NCBI GenBank assembly: GCA_023957975.1
Contig: JAMLGM010000011.1
Location: forward strand, 38,694 to 102,693
Length of the DNA: 64,000 bases
Reading direction: 5' to 3'
Source of the DNA: Microthrixaceae bacterium
Lineage (GTDB): Bacteria; Actinomycetota; Acidimicrobiia; Acidimicrobiales; Microtrichaceae
The notes under the pieces were generated by a model. It saw nothing but the letters and a program-made list of their open reading frames with translations. It had not been told where the DNA came from and made no database searches. This document shows, one piece after another, positions 32,668-43,546 of this stretch. Within the stretch, counting starts at the first letter, position 1. Each line of letters begins with the position of its first letter. The position numbers were made by a program, and so were the translations under genes.

Positions 32668-32760
32668 AGGCAAGGGCGCGCGCGAACAGGCGGGGGCGCG
32701 CGAGAACAGGCGGGGGCGCGCGCGAACAGGCGGGGGCGCGCGCGAACAGGCGGGAGCGGG
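32664..32760 (+). repeat. 20-bp tandem array, ~4.8 units
   Basis: Units begin GAACAGGCGGGGGCGC at 32664, 32684, 32704, 32724 and 32744. The first seven bases of each unit are the palindrome's right end plus its flank, so the array seems to have grown out of the repeat boundary. A similar array follows the copy at 51519. Confidence 0.93.
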
Positions 32761-32845
32761 ACGCGGTGGCGGCGGGGAAGCGGTGAGGCGGTAACCTCGG
32801 CATATGCGGGCGGCATGGGCGTCGCCCAACAAACGAGGAGACTCT

Positions 32846-33838
32846 GTGAGCACAAAAGCCCCCATGCGTGTTGCTGTCACCGGTGCGGCCGGCCAGATCG
32901 GGTACAGCCTGCTGTTTCGGATCGCCAGCGGCGCGATGCTCGGTGACGACCAGCCCGTGATCCTTCAACTGCTCGAAATCACCCCGGCCCTCGAGGCGCT
33001 TCGCGGCGTGGCGATGGAACTCGACGACTGCGCATTCCCGCTGCTCGCCGGCATCGAGCAGACCGACGACGCAAACGTTGCGTTCGGTGACATCGACGTC
33101 GCTCTCCTCGTCGGCGCCATGCCGCGCAAGGACGGGATGGAGCGCTCCGATCTCCTGTCGGCCAACGGCGGCATCTTCAAGCCCCAGGGCCAGGCGCTGT
33201 CGGCCAACGCCAAGAAGGACGCGAAGATCCTCGTCGTCGGCAACCCGGCCAACACCAATGCGCTCATCGCGATGAACAACGCGCCAGACCTCGACCCGGG
33301 CCGGTTCACCGCCATGACCCGACTCGACCACAACCGTGCGATGACCCAGCTCGCTCAGCGCACCAACACCACGGTCAACGACGTCAAGAAGATGACGATC
33401 TGGGGCAACCACTCCGCCACCCAGTTCGCGGATCTGTTCCACGCCGAGGTCAACGGCCAGAACGCCGCAGAACTCGTCAACGATCAGGACTGGTACGCGA
33501 ACGAGTACATCCCCACCGTCGCCCAGCGAGGCGCCGCCATCATCAAGGCCCGCGGGCTCAGCTCGGCGGCCTCGGCGGCAAACGCTGCGATCGACCATAT
33601 CCGCAGCTGGCACCTCGGCACCGACGAGGGCGACTGGGTGTCGATGGCGATCCCGTCGGACGGTTCCTACGGCGTGCCCGAGGGACTCATCTCGTCGTTC
33701 CCGTGCGTGTGCAAGGACGGCAAGTACGAAATCGTGCAGGGGCTCGACATCAACGAGTTCTCCCAGGAGCGCATCGACAAGACCGTCGGCGAACTCGCCG
33801 AGGAACGCGATGCGGTGAAGGAACTCGGCCTGATCTGA
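32846..33838 (+). CDS. mdh: Malate dehydrogenase
   Basis: A 330-residue TCA-cycle enzyme, NAD-dependent and cytosolic. The Rossmann start is [16 protein letters not shown]. Substrate and catalytic segments are [35 protein letters not shown] and the active-site His in WGNHSATQF. This is the long-form MDH common in actinobacteria. GTG 32846 follows ACGAGGAGAC. Downstream a strong GC hairpin terminates it against a minus-strand gene. It stands as a housekeeping gene directly beside the accessory cassettes. Confidence 0.97.
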   Translation: MSTKAPMRVAVTGAAGQIGYSLLFRIASGAMLGDDQPVILQLLEITPALEALRGVAMELDDCAFPLLAGIEQTDDANVAFGDIDVALLVGAMPRKDGMERSDLLSANGGIFKPQGQALSANAKKDAKILVVGNPANTNALIAMNNAPDLDPGRFTAMTRLDHNRAMTQLAQRTNTTVNDVKKMTIWGNHSATQFADLFHAEVNGQNAAELVNDQDWYANEYIPTVAQRGAAIIKARGLSSAASAANAAIDHIRSWHLGTDEGDWVSMAIPSDGSYGVPEGLISSFPCVCKDGKYEIVQGLDINEFSQERIDKTVGELAEERDAVKELGLI

Positions 33839-33891
33839 ACCGACCGTTGGCGCGCTCGTGCGCCCGGACGCTTAACCGGTAGGTAGTGAAT

Positions 33892-33919
33892 TGGGGCGCC
33901 TCCTTCGTGGGGCGCCCCA
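33892..33919. terminator. Bidirectional terminator between convergent genes
   Basis: TGGGGCGCC and GGCGCCCCA form a perfect 9-bp stem with a 10-base loop, between mdh (plus) and the membrane protein gene (minus). Confidence 0.65.
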
Positions 33920-33966
33920 GTCGCGTCGTTGAACCTCAGTGGCTCGGAACCGCAGGGCTCAGTACC

Positions 33967-34797
33967 TCAGCGGCCTCCGCCGAAGGTCTCGTTGAGCCAG
34001 GCGTCGGCCTCGCGCTCAAGGTCTCGACTCCACTGCTCGATGCGATCCCAATACTCGCCAACGCCGCTCTCATCGAGCCACTGGTCGAGCCCGGAGGTGG
34101 ACTCGTTACCCGGCGCAGCAGGCGGAACAGCTGGGGCCGAACTCGACGGCTCGGTCGTTGACGGGGCCGTCGAACGCGGGGCGGTCGTCGACGGAGCCGT
34201 CGAACGCGGCGACGTCGTCGGCGCAGCGGTGGATCGGGGGGCTGCGGTGGTGGGTACGGGCAGGACGGGGGTGGCGGCGTCACCTCGCTGGTTATTCCAG
34301 GAGGTGATCACGACGGCGCCGACCGACGCGGCCACGGTGAACAGCACGACTCCGGCGATGAGAATGACGTTTCGCCGGTGCGCCCGGGCTGCCTGGTCGA
34401 CGAGTGCGGCCTCGGCTGCGGCCAACCGGGCCTGCAATTCCTCCGCATTCGAACTCGGGGTCGGATAGCCGCCGAGCGGGAACGGTGGGAACGGCGGGAA
34501 CGGCGGCGACATCGCCGGCTGAGCAGGCTGCTCCGGCAGAACCAGTGTCCCGGCCAGTGTCGCGGCCTGCGGCGAGGTTGTTGGCGAGGCGATCGCTGGA
34601 GCGGTCGTGGGAACGGGCGCCCCGCCCCAGGTCACCGCAATCGGCTCGGTCGGGTGAGGGTCGACCTGCATGACCTGCGTCGGATCCGCCCACCGAGGCG
34701 CTCCGGCGAGGATGAGGTTGCGTTGCTCGTCGCCGTCGTTCATCGTGGGCTCGAGGCCGGTCGGCTCGAGGCTGGTCGGCTCGCTGTTGTCGGACAT
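33967..34797 (-). CDS. Single-pass membrane protein with Thr/Pro/Ser-rich outer region
   Basis: A 276-residue protein from ATG 34797, with TTTAGGTG upstream. A Pro-rich cytosolic part (~1-130) ends in a short coiled segment (ELQARLAAAEAAL). One membrane helix (NVILIAGVVLFTVAASVGAV) follows, then an outer stalk of STAPST repeats. A C-terminal acidic helix region closes it (GLDQWLDESGVGEYWDRI). No known domain. The layout suggests a wall-spanning or surface-exposed protein; function unknown. Confidence 0.65.
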   Translation of the reverse strand: MSDNSEPTSLEPTGLEPTMNDGDEQRNLILAGAPRWADPTQVMQVDPHPTEPIAVTWGGAPVPTTAPAIASPTTSPQAATLAGTLVLPEQPAQPAMSPPFPPFPPFPLGGYPTPSSNAEELQARLAAAEAALVDQAARAHRRNVILIAGVVLFTVAASVGAVVITSWNNQRGDAATPVLPVPTTAAPRSTAAPTTSPRSTAPSTTAPRSTAPSTTEPSSSAPAVPPAAPGNESTSGLDQWLDESGVGEYWDRIEQWSRDLEREADAWLNETFGGGR

Positions 34798-34984
34798 GGC
34801 ACACCTAAACGGGGTCAGGGCCATCGGCCCGCGGTCTTCGGCAGCCTTCCCCTTGTCGTCGGTCGTTGCCAGCCGCGTCGCCAAGAGCGCTCTCAGACGT
34901 CGAGGATGTGCCGACCACCGCCGCCCGCCGCTCACCGACCACCGCCGCCACAGCCGCCACGCCCACCGCCGAGCGAGCAGCGAG

Positions 34985-35824
34985 CTATTTCAGGAACTTC
35001 GAGGTGGTGTTATCGGCCAGCACCTTGCCCTTCGTCTGGCAGCTCGGGCAGTAGTTCACCTGGTAGGCGTTGTAGGTGACCTCGCGGATCGTGTCGCCGC
35101 AGCGAGGACATGCGTCGCCGGTATGGCGGTGGACACAACTCGCTCGATCCGCCGAGTTCGCCATGTGGTCCCGCGTGCGTTCGTCCTCGAAGCCGGCAGC
35201 GATGACCCGGTCGAGCGCGGTCATCAGTCGAACACGGTCGTCGTCGCCGAGCTTGTTCGCCGGCGCAAACGGCGAGATCTGTGCGGCCCAACACACCTCG
35301 TTGGCAAGGCGCCTGCCGATCCCCGCGATCCGGTGCTGGTCGCGCAACACCCCGTGAAGACGAGCCCCCTTCGCCTCGGTCAGGATCGCGTCGAGCATCG
35401 CCGGGGTGACCTGATCGGCCTCGGGGCCCTGCTGGTCGAGCGGCGGCACCGTTTCGTCACCCGGAGCGATCACCCAGACCCCGGCCTTGCGTTCGGTCCC
35501 GGGCTCGGTGAGCAACAGCGCCGGCCCCTGGTCGAAGTGCCAGCGAAACAAGCCCCCTCGAGGTTTGGTCGACAGCTTCGAGTCGGGGGTGAGGCGCCCG
35601 CCCTGCATGAGGTGCACGACGAAGACCGCACTGGGGAATCGCAACAGGAAGAACTTGCCGCGTGTACCCACCGAGTCCAGCGCTTCGCCGAGCGCGGCGT
35701 CGGGAGTCGGGGAGAAGGTCTTGAGTACCGAGAACGAGATCGCCTGTGTCCGTGTCAGCACCCGTCCTGCGTACGCGGCCTCGAGACGTTCGGCGTGCAC
35801 TCGGATCTCCGGCAACTCGGGCAT
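34985..35824 (-). CDS. Formamidopyrimidine-DNA glycosylase (Fpg/Nei family)
   Basis: A 279-residue base-excision repair enzyme. The N-terminus MPELPEIRVHAERL gives the catalytic Pro2 and Glu3. The conserved Lys is in GTRGKFFLL. The helix-two-turn-helix segment is GIGRRLANEVCW. The C-terminal zinc finger has CPRCGDTI and CPSCQTKG. It resembles the Fpg/Nei subgroup of actinobacteria; whether it prefers oxidised purines or pyrimidines cannot be told. ATG 35824. Confidence 0.92.
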   Translation of the reverse strand: MPELPEIRVHAERLEAAYAGRVLTRTQAISFSVLKTFSPTPDAALGEALDSVGTRGKFFLLRFPSAVFVVHLMQGGRLTPDSKLSTKPRGGLFRWHFDQGPALLLTEPGTERKAGVWVIAPGDETVPPLDQQGPEADQVTPAMLDAILTEAKGARLHGVLRDQHRIAGIGRRLANEVCWAAQISPFAPANKLGDDDRVRLMTALDRVIAAGFEDERTRDHMANSADRASCVHRHTGDACPRCGDTIREVTYNAYQVNYCPSCQTKGKVLADNTTSKFLK

Positions 35825-35896
35825 CGCGCCAACGTATCGCGCCGGGGCACGCGCTCGGCCAGCGGCCAGCGGCCAGCGGCCAGCGGCGTGCGGTCG

Positions 35897-36331
35897 CTAG
35901 CGGAACTCGGTGGTTGCGCGTAGCGGTGCCAACGCGTCGCCGACCTGATCGAGCAGCCCGGCGAGTTGGATGAGACGGGTGACGTCGCCGCCGAGTTGGA
36001 TGTCGGTCGCCAGGAAGGCCTCCTGGGCGCTGCGTTCGCCTCGGGCAATGTCGATCGCCACCCGTCGCGACTGGGTGATTCTCACGACCGAGATGTCGGC
36101 ATCCTCACCCGGAATTTCCCGAATCAACGTCACCGACGCACCATCGAACAGGTACCGGAAACGCACCGTGTCACCGGCCGAACCGTCGCCAGCCGAATCG
36201 TCGGAGTCGTCTCCGGTCACGATCGTGTCGAGGGCCAGCGCTGGCCCGTCGATCGGCGGTTCGATCACGATTCGGGCCAACAGGGCGGCGGCCTCGTCGA
36301 GCCAATCGTCGGACAGATATTGCAGCGCCAT
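35897..36331 (-). CDS. SCP2 sterol-transfer-like protein
   Basis: A 144-residue cytosolic protein. The pattern TVRFRYLFDGASVTL, then VAIDIARGERSAQEAFLATDIQLGGDVTRLIQL, matches the SCP2 lipid-binding fold (polar beta-sheet, then an A/G-F-x-G-x-I-x-x-x-GD-like helix entry). The role could be hydrophobic ligand binding. A small Asp/Ser/Gly-rich insert lies near residue 45. Divergent from the gene at 36374. Confidence 0.6.
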   Translation of the reverse strand: MALQYLSDDWLDEAAALLARIVIEPPIDGPALALDTIVTGDDSDDSAGDGSAGDTVRFRYLFDGASVTLIREIPGEDADISVVRITQSRRVAIDIARGERSAQEAFLATDIQLGGDVTRLIQLAGLLDQVGDALAPLRATTEFR

Positions 36332-36373
36332 CGGCCACGCAGCCTACTTGGCGACCGGTTATGGTCGGGGCGC

Positions 36374-37324
36374 ATGGGAACCCCGTCGCCATCCGACGAA
36401 CGCCGCCACACACCCGACGACCAGCCGCTGTGGAACGAGTCGTACTACCTCGACTGGTTCACCGACGACGGCGCGCTCGGCGGCTACCTCCGCATCGGTT
36501 TCTACCCCAACCTCAATCGGGTCTGGTACTGGGGTTGCATCGTCGGCGAGGGCCGTCGGCTCGTCATGGTGACCTCCCATGACGCCGAGCTGCCGAAGGA
36601 TCCGCAATCGCTGGAGGTTCGCGCCGACGGGCTGTGGGCCGATCACAGCGTCGACGCCCCCCTCGAGCAGTTCTCGGTCAACCTCGAGAGTTTCGCCCTC
36701 GAACTCGACGACCCCGCCGACATGTACCACGACCAGCGCGGAACGTTGGTGCCCTTCGGGTTCGAACTCGACTTCACCACCGACAGAGCCGCGTATCTCT
36801 GGCCGCCGATCCAGACCCGGATGGAGATCCCCTGCAAGGTGCACGGCCAGGTGATGGTCGGCTCCGACACGATCGACATCGATGCCTGGGGCCAGCGCGA
36901 CCACTCGTGGGGTGGGCCTCGCGACTGGTGGATGATGGGTTGGATGTGGAGCGCCGGACGCCTCGACGACGGAACCCGCTTTCACGCGGTCGGCGGATTC
37001 CACGAACCGGGAGGCGGCGTGTCCGATGGCACCTTCGGAATCGCCTACCTACTCGACCCCGACGCCTCCTCGTCCACCGAGTTCGACGAGTTCGACGAGG
37101 TGCGGGTGTCGGCCGCGTTCGGTCACGAAGGTCTCGCGGACTCGGCGACGCTCGAATTCGGCGGCTTGACCCTCGATGTCGAACCGATCGCCTGGGCTCC
37201 CGTGTTGTTGGTGCACGACGATGGCCGCGAGGCGCGTTTTCCGAGGGCACTGGCGCGATTCACCGCACGCGACGGACGCCGCGGACACGGTTGGATCGAG
37301 TTCAACCAGCCACCGACCACCTGA
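36374..37324 (+). CDS. Hypothetical beta-rich protein (AttH/DUF7064-like)
   Basis: A 316-residue protein from ATG 36374. Its long beta-strand content and segments LWNESYYLDWFTDDGALGG, GYLRIGFYPNLNRVWYW, AWGQRDHSWGGPRDWW and FHAVGGFHEPGG recall the lipocalin-like AttH/carotenoid-hydratase group. That group also includes many actinobacterial proteins of unknown function. The W/R/D/H cluster could be a ligand pocket. No signal peptide. Placed next to an SCP2-like protein, it may concern lipid handling; this is inference. Confidence 0.5.
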   Translation: MGTPSPSDERRHTPDDQPLWNESYYLDWFTDDGALGGYLRIGFYPNLNRVWYWGCIVGEGRRLVMVTSHDAELPKDPQSLEVRADGLWADHSVDAPLEQFSVNLESFALELDDPADMYHDQRGTLVPFGFELDFTTDRAAYLWPPIQTRMEIPCKVHGQVMVGSDTIDIDAWGQRDHSWGGPRDWWMMGWMWSAGRLDDGTRFHAVGGFHEPGGGVSDGTFGIAYLLDPDASSSTEFDEFDEVRVSAAFGHEGLADSATLEFGGLTLDVEPIAWAPVLLVHDDGREARFPRALARFTARDGRRGHGWIEFNQPPTT

Positions 37325-37384
37325 CCGACGCCCGGTAACCGGGCGCCGTGGAGGCCTCAGCCGGGAGACCGCAGCCGGGAGGCC

Positions 37385-37849
37385 TCAGCCCTCGGCTTGG
37401 ACGGTGCAGTGCTCGGCGAACCAGCCCGACACGATCGCCTGGGCGGCCTGCAACTCGGGGTCGCTGCCCTGCGCAGCGAGCGCCTGTTCGTCGAGTTCAC
37501 CATTGACGAAGACCTCGTTCGCCTTCTGGCCGACAAACGTGAACGCTTCTCGCTGCTCGTCGGTGAGGGTCTCGAGGAACGCCTGGGAGTTCTCCAGCAT
37601 CTTGGCTGCGACCCCTTCGTCCATCGATGACATCGCATTGGACGGTGACACCACGAACGAGGCGTCGACACACGAAGAGTCGTACGGGGCGTCACCGCTC
37701 GTGCCGCCGCCATCTTGTCCCGAGACCGCGTCCGCGGCGGTGGTGGACGGGTTGGCGTTGGCCTCGTCGTCACCGCTGCATCCGCTCAGGCCGCAACCCA
37801 ACGCTGCGACGAGACCAAGACCGACAAGAACGCGACGAGGGCTACCCAT
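37385..37849 (-). CDS. Small lipoprotein of unknown function
   Basis: A 154-residue protein from ATG 37849. The signal peptide is VLVGLGLVAALGCGLSGC with a lipobox ending in Cys. A Ser/Thr/Gly/Asp-rich linker follows, then a helical domain (MLENSQAFLETLTDEQREAF, SDPELQAAQAIVSGWF) with two further cysteines. No known family recognised. A family-1 palindrome at 37887 lies 37 bp upstream of the start. There is no clear ribosome site. Confidence 0.7.
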   Translation of the reverse strand: MGSPRRVLVGLGLVAALGCGLSGCSGDDEANANPSTTAADAVSGQDGGGTSGDAPYDSSCVDASFVVSPSNAMSSMDEGVAAKMLENSQAFLETLTDEQREAFTFVGQKANEVFVNGELDEQALAAQGSDPELQAAQAIVSGWFAEHCTVQAEG

Positions 37850-37886
37850 GGCAGCCAGCGTATCGGTGAGGTACCCCAAAAACGCC

Positions 37887-37936
37887 GTTCTCCGATAACC
37901 AGTGGTCGTGATCACGACCACTGGTTATCGGAGAAC
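37887..37936. repeat. Palindromic repeat, family 1, copy 7
   Basis: Perfect 50-bp palindrome between sdhB (whose stop is 38 bp to the right) and the lipoprotein gene. It is preceded by CCAAAAACGCC, a flank shared with the copy at 46554. Confidence 0.97.
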
Positions 37937-37973
37937 AGGCGGGAACGGGCAGCGAGCCGGCAGCGAGCGGGGA

Positions 37974-38792
37974 TCAGCCGGACTTCTTCTGGCCGCCGCG
38001 GCGGCGGTTCGCCAGCTTCGCCTTCAGGTAGTCGCGGTTCATCATGGCGATGAAGTCGATGCTGATCTCCTTCGGGCACGCCTCCTGGCACTCGCCGTGA
38101 TTCGTGCACGATCCGAAGTACATCTCCATCGTCTCGACCATGTTCTCCGAACGGCTCCAACGCTCGGCCTGACCCTGAGGCAACATGTTGAGCTGCTGCA
38201 TCTTCGCCGAGGTGAATAGCTGCGCCGCACCGTTCGGGCACGCAGCGACGCACGCACCACAACCGATGCAGGCCGCAGCGTCCATCGCCGACTCCGCAGC
38301 ATCGCGAGGCACCGCGAGAATGTTCGCGTCGGGGGCAGAACCGGTGCTGACCGAGATGTAACCGCCCGACTCGATGATGCGATCGAGCGGGGCACGGTTG
38401 ACCATCAGGTCCTTGATGATCGGAAACGCTGCAGCGCGCCACGGCTCGATGACGATCTCGTCGCCATCTTTGAACTGGCGCATGTGCAACTGGCACGTCG
38501 CCGTCGCTGCCTGAGGGCCGTGCGCCTGACCGTTGATCATCAGACCACACGTTCCGCAGATGCCCTCACGACAATCGTGGTCGAAGGTGATCGGCTCCTT
38601 GTCGTGGTCGATCAGGTCTTCGTTCACGTAGTCGAGCATCTCGAGAAACGACGCATCATCGGCGATGGAGGTCGTGTAGGTCTCGAAATGGCCGGCCGCC
38701 GAAGGGCCCTCCTGACGCCACACCTTGAGCGTCAGGTTCAACATTTCGGCGTGACTCTGGGGTGCAGCGCCGTTGGATGCGGTATCGGTCAT
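37974..38792 (-). CDS. sdhB: Succinate dehydrogenase iron-sulfur subunit
   Basis: A 272-residue protein of complex II. The 2Fe-2S ferredoxin domain has [15 protein letters not shown] and a later Cys in ATCQLHM. The C-terminal domain has [14 protein letters not shown] and [12 protein letters not shown] for the 4Fe-4S and 3Fe-4S clusters. It transfers electrons from SdhA flavin to membrane quinone. It lies 9 bp after sdhA in an sdhC-A-B operon. Confidence 0.95.
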   Translation of the reverse strand: MTDTASNGAAPQSHAEMLNLTLKVWRQEGPSAAGHFETYTTSIADDASFLEMLDYVNEDLIDHDKEPITFDHDCREGICGTCGLMINGQAHGPQAATATCQLHMRQFKDGDEIVIEPWRAAAFPIIKDLMVNRAPLDRIIESGGYISVSTGSAPDANILAVPRDAAESAMDAAACIGCGACVAACPNGAAQLFTSAKMQQLNMLPQGQAERWSRSENMVETMEMYFGSCTNHGECQEACPKEISIDFIAMMNRDYLKAKLANRRRGGQKKSG

Positions 38793-38801
38793 CGGTGACT
38801 C

Positions 38802-40736
<1,935 letters not shown>

Positions 40737-40755
40737 GTGTGTTCCTTATTCGCTC

Positions 40756-41517
40756 TCAGACTCGTTCGACCACGCCGGCGAGGACCATGATCGGGAAGAG
40801 GACGTTGACGACGCCGATCAACGCGGCGATCGCGGTGGCGACCGTGCGCCGGGCGGTGTTGTAGCGAGGGTTGTTCAACCCGGTCGACTGAAACACCGAC
40901 CAGATGCCGTGATACAGGTGCACCGAGATGGCGAGGTTGGCGACGATGTAGATCACCGCAGCCCACGGCCGCTCGAGCGAGGCCACCAAGTTGTTGTGCA
41001 CGTGATGGGCGACGAACCCGCCGTTGGTGGTGCCGATCGTGAGATCGAGAACGTGGAAGATGATGTAGGTCAACAGGACGAACCCGGTGACCCGCATCGA
41101 ACGGGACGCGAAGTTCACCGCCACGTAGTCGCGCGGCGACTGATACTTCATCGGGCGGGCCCGGCGGTTCATCTGCGTGAGGGTGATCGCCGCGTGCACG
41201 TGCACGATGAGCGCCACCAGCAACCCGATGCGCATCAGCCACAACACCACACCCTCGGGGGCGAGCGGGTAGAGCAGACGCCGGAGGAACTCCGCGTAGC
41301 CGTCGAGCGCCGCTTCGCCGTCGTGGGGCGCCATGTAGAGCTTCAGGTTGCCGATCGCGTGTGCCAGCACGAAGCCGAGCATCGCGACACCCGAAAGCGC
41401 CATCGCCCACTTCTTACCGACCGCACTTCGGTAGAACTCGACAGGCCACGGTGCGGGCTTGCGTTCAGGGTTGACGCGGCGGGCCTGTGCGCCGGGTCGA
41501 TTCATCGTTTGCGCCAT
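40756..41517 (-). CDS. sdhC: Succinate dehydrogenase cytochrome b subunit (five-helix)
   Basis: A 253-residue membrane anchor. Five hydrophobic helices, starting MALSGVAMLGFVLAHAIGNL and ending AALIGVVNVLFPIMVLAGVV, with heme-ligand candidate histidines in LAHAIGNL, LIVHVHAAI, IFHVLDL and HLYHGIW. This is the b558-type single cytochrome that replaces separate SdhC and SdhD. First gene of the operon; a candidate iron box lies ~90 bp upstream. Confidence 0.93.
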   Translation of the reverse strand: MAQTMNRPGAQARRVNPERKPAPWPVEFYRSAVGKKWAMALSGVAMLGFVLAHAIGNLKLYMAPHDGEAALDGYAEFLRRLLYPLAPEGVVLWLMRIGLLVALIVHVHAAITLTQMNRRARPMKYQSPRDYVAVNFASRSMRVTGFVLLTYIIFHVLDLTIGTTNGGFVAHHVHNNLVASLERPWAAVIYIVANLAISVHLYHGIWSVFQSTGLNNPRYNTARRTVATAIAALIGVVNVLFPIMVLAGVVERV

Positions 41518-41601
41518 GTGGGCATGCTCCCAGTCGACGGTTCGTACGACATGAACCTACCCCCGCACGCGAGGCGCGCGGAAACTCGCAATCGAGGCCT
41601 T

Positions 41602-41620
41602 CAAGGTTAGGCATGCCTAA
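41602..41620 (-). promoter_or_regulatory. Candidate DtxR/IdeR iron box upstream of sdhCAB
   Basis: The minus strand reads TTAGGCATGCCTAACCTTG, which agrees with the IdeR/DtxR consensus TTAGGTTAGCCTAACCTAA at 14 of 19 positions and contains the perfect 14-bp palindrome TTAGGCATGCCTAA (41607-41620). It lies ~85-103 bp before the sdhC start. Iron-dependent control of an iron-rich enzyme is plausible but unproven. Confidence 0.55.
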
Positions 41621-41698
41621 GTTCCCGGGGGATTCGCGGCGCTGAGCCGGCTCACAGTCGGCCCTCGGCCGGCCCTCAGCCGGCGGTGCGGTTGGCGG

Positions 41699-42388
41699 TC
41701 ACCCGAGGTGGGCGGTGTCGTTGAAACGCCGCAGCACCTGGCGGTCGCCGTCGATGATCAATTCCGAGATCGACGCGTTGTCGGCGCCGCTGAACGCGAA
41801 CGGGTCGGCCCCGACCGCATCGCCGAGCAACTGTCCGATCACCCCGCCGTGCACCACCGCCACCACCGTCTCACCACGATGCGCCGTGGTGATCATCGCC
41901 ACGCCGCGCCGCAGGCGAGCCGCAAAGTCCGCCCGCGGTTCCGCCCCGGGGATGATGTCCCAACGCCGCTGCTCGATGACCTGCAGATACAGCGGGTCGC
42001 GATCCGCAGCGCGCCAACGCAACTCACCGCCCTCCCAGTCGCCGAGATGGACCTCGCGTAGGTCTGCGGCGACCTGCGGTTCGATCCCCAGGCGCTTCGC
42101 GAGCGGTGCCGCGGTTTGATGGGTTCGACGCAGTGTCGTCACCCAGATTCCGGCGATGTCGGACTCGACGCCGAGCCGTTCGCCCACCCGCTGCGCCTGC
42201 GCCCGACCGTCGGGGTGCAATGCCGGATCCGCATGGCCGTCGACGAGAGGAAATCGTTGGCCCCGAACCGCAGGCTCGCTTTCCCCGTGGCGAACCAGCA
42301 ACAGGCGTGTCGCCCCCGACGGTGGGCGGTAACGGTGTTGGCGGAATCCTTCTGGGTTGGGTGCTTCGTTGGGCTGGTCGGTGGGCAT
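41699..42388 (-). CDS. Histidine phosphatase (phosphoglycerate mutase-like)
   Basis: A 229-residue cytosolic phosphatase. The catalytic motif is LLLVRHGESEP; other pocket residues are in TTLRRTHQTAAPLA, LREVHLGDWEGG and VAVVHGGVIGQLL. The family includes mutases and many phosphatases of sugar or nucleotide phosphates; substrate unknown. ATG 42388. Possibly co-transcribed with the gene starting at 43474. Confidence 0.88.
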   Translation of the reverse strand: MPTDQPNEAPNPEGFRQHRYRPPSGATRLLLVRHGESEPAVRGQRFPLVDGHADPALHPDGRAQAQRVGERLGVESDIAGIWVTTLRRTHQTAAPLAKRLGIEPQVAADLREVHLGDWEGGELRWRAADRDPLYLQVIEQRRWDIIPGAEPRADFAARLRRGVAMITTAHRGETVVAVVHGGVIGQLLGDAVGADPFAFSGADNASISELIIDGDRQVLRRFNDTAHLG

Positions 42389-42413
42389 CGGCGCGTTCTC
42401 GAGTCGTGGGAGG

Positions 42414-42460
42414 TCAGTGTTCGTGGGGATCAGTGTTCGTGGGGATCAGTGTTCGTGGGG
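42414..42460 (+). repeat. 16-bp tandem repeat, ~2.9 units
   Basis: CAGTGTTCGTGGGGAT repeated, overlapping the last codons of the gene ending at 42446 and the spacer before the phosphatase gene. Confidence 0.85.
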
Positions 42461-43474
42461 GTCGGCGAAGATCTCGCCGGTGTAGCGCGAAACGATCGCC
42501 GGCGACCCGTCGCTCAGGTGAAGGTTCAGCGTGAGGCTGAGCGGTCCGGTGATGGCAGGCACCACGAATTGTGGGGTGGCGACCACGACGGAACGATCCG
42601 GATCGACCCCGACCCGGGCACCCCAGCGGTGGTGGTCGCCGTTCCATTCGAGCAGCGCCTCGACTTCGCCCTCGACCCGCTCCTCCGAATCGTTCACGAC
42701 GGTGAGGTCGAGCGCCAACGGCTCGCCGCCGTGGAGATGGCCGGGCAGACGATCGGCGACCGCGACGACCGGACGATTCGCGATCTCGAACGCCCGAAAC
42801 GCCTCCTTCGGCTGCAGATCGGCGCCGAGCAGACCCGGCGACGCAACGGGCGCGTCGTGGTCGAGTAACGCCGCGTGGACAAAGCCGAGGACCGGGTCGT
42901 GGCGCCGCGCCCGCATCGCCTCGATCGCGAACCGCACGACCATCGCTTGGTAGTTGCGGGTGGCCTCCGCCCAGAGCGCTCGTGACGGGAAGACATCCGG
43001 GGGATTGTGATGAGCGATGCACCCCGATGGGTCGACCTCAGCGAGGTTGAGGGGGGTGAGGTTGGAGCCGGCAGTGAGCGGGTTGGATGCGGCGATCGAT
43101 GGGGCCCCGAAGCTGGTCACGAAGGTCGCTCGTCGGCGATGGCGCCGGATCCATTCGGGAAAGTCGCGTTCGTCGCCGCCGCGCCATCCGAGCCGCGGGG
43201 CCGACCGCGTCTCGATGGCGAGGTCGTGTCGGAGGGTGATGCCGAGGTCGGCTGCCGCCTCGAGAAACCCGGCGGTGAGGTGCCGGTGCTGGTCGGGCGT
43301 GACCGCCACGAGTCCGATCCCGAGTTCGTGGGCGGCGGTGAGGACGCTTCGTTCGTCGCCCGCCGCAGGCATCGCTCCCAGCCAGGTGCCGACAACGAAG
43401 CCGGGCCGCTCTGGGTCGGGCCGCTCTGGGCGTGACCACGCTCGGTCTGGTCGCGGCGCTCGACGGCGAAACAT
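42446..43474 (-). CDS. GH2-like glycosidase C-terminal-type protein
   Basis: A 342-residue protein. FGAPSIAASNPL, HHNPPDVF, YQAMVVRFAIEAMRARR, then QPKEAFRAFEIANRPVVAV and a final immunoglobulin-like domain resemble the second half of GH2-type beta-mannosidase-like enzymes. The usual nucleophile context S-E-F-G reads TSFGAPS here, so the catalytic Glu appears lost. The protein is also far shorter than a full GH2 enzyme. It might be a degenerate or non-catalytic relative. The start at 43474 has no strong ribosome site. Confidence 0.45.
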   Translation of the reverse strand: MFRRRAPRPDRAWSRPERPDPERPGFVVGTWLGAMPAAGDERSVLTAAHELGIGLVAVTPDQHRHLTAGFLEAAADLGITLRHDLAIETRSAPRLGWRGGDERDFPEWIRRHRRRATFVTSFGAPSIAASNPLTAGSNLTPLNLAEVDPSGCIAHHNPPDVFPSRALWAEATRNYQAMVVRFAIEAMRARRHDPVLGFVHAALLDHDAPVASPGLLGADLQPKEAFRAFEIANRPVVAVADRLPGHLHGGEPLALDLTVVNDSEERVEGEVEALLEWNGDHHRWGARVGVDPDRSVVVATPQFVVPAITGPLSLTLNLHLSDGSPAIVSRYTGEIFADPHEH

Positions 43475-43486
43475 GCCTGAACGCTA

Positions 43487-43531
43487 CCGGCCGGGGTCGC
43501 CCACAGTTGATCTGTGGGCAACCCCGGCCGG
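43487..43531. terminator. Strong hairpin downstream of the glycine-rich lipoprotein
   Basis: CCGGCCGGGG and CCCCGGCCGG pair, and inside them GCCCACAG and CTGTGGGC pair around TTGAT. The inner stem is the same sequence as in the neighbouring hairpin at 43547-43567. Confidence 0.55.
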
Positions 43532-43546
43532 CAGGTGGTCGTATTT

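Noticed and set aside
32527..32946. Plus-strand frame through the palindrome and the 20-bp tandem array
   Set aside because: Its translation is only the repeats (Gly/Ala/Arg/Glu units) and it clashes with the antitoxin and mdh starts.
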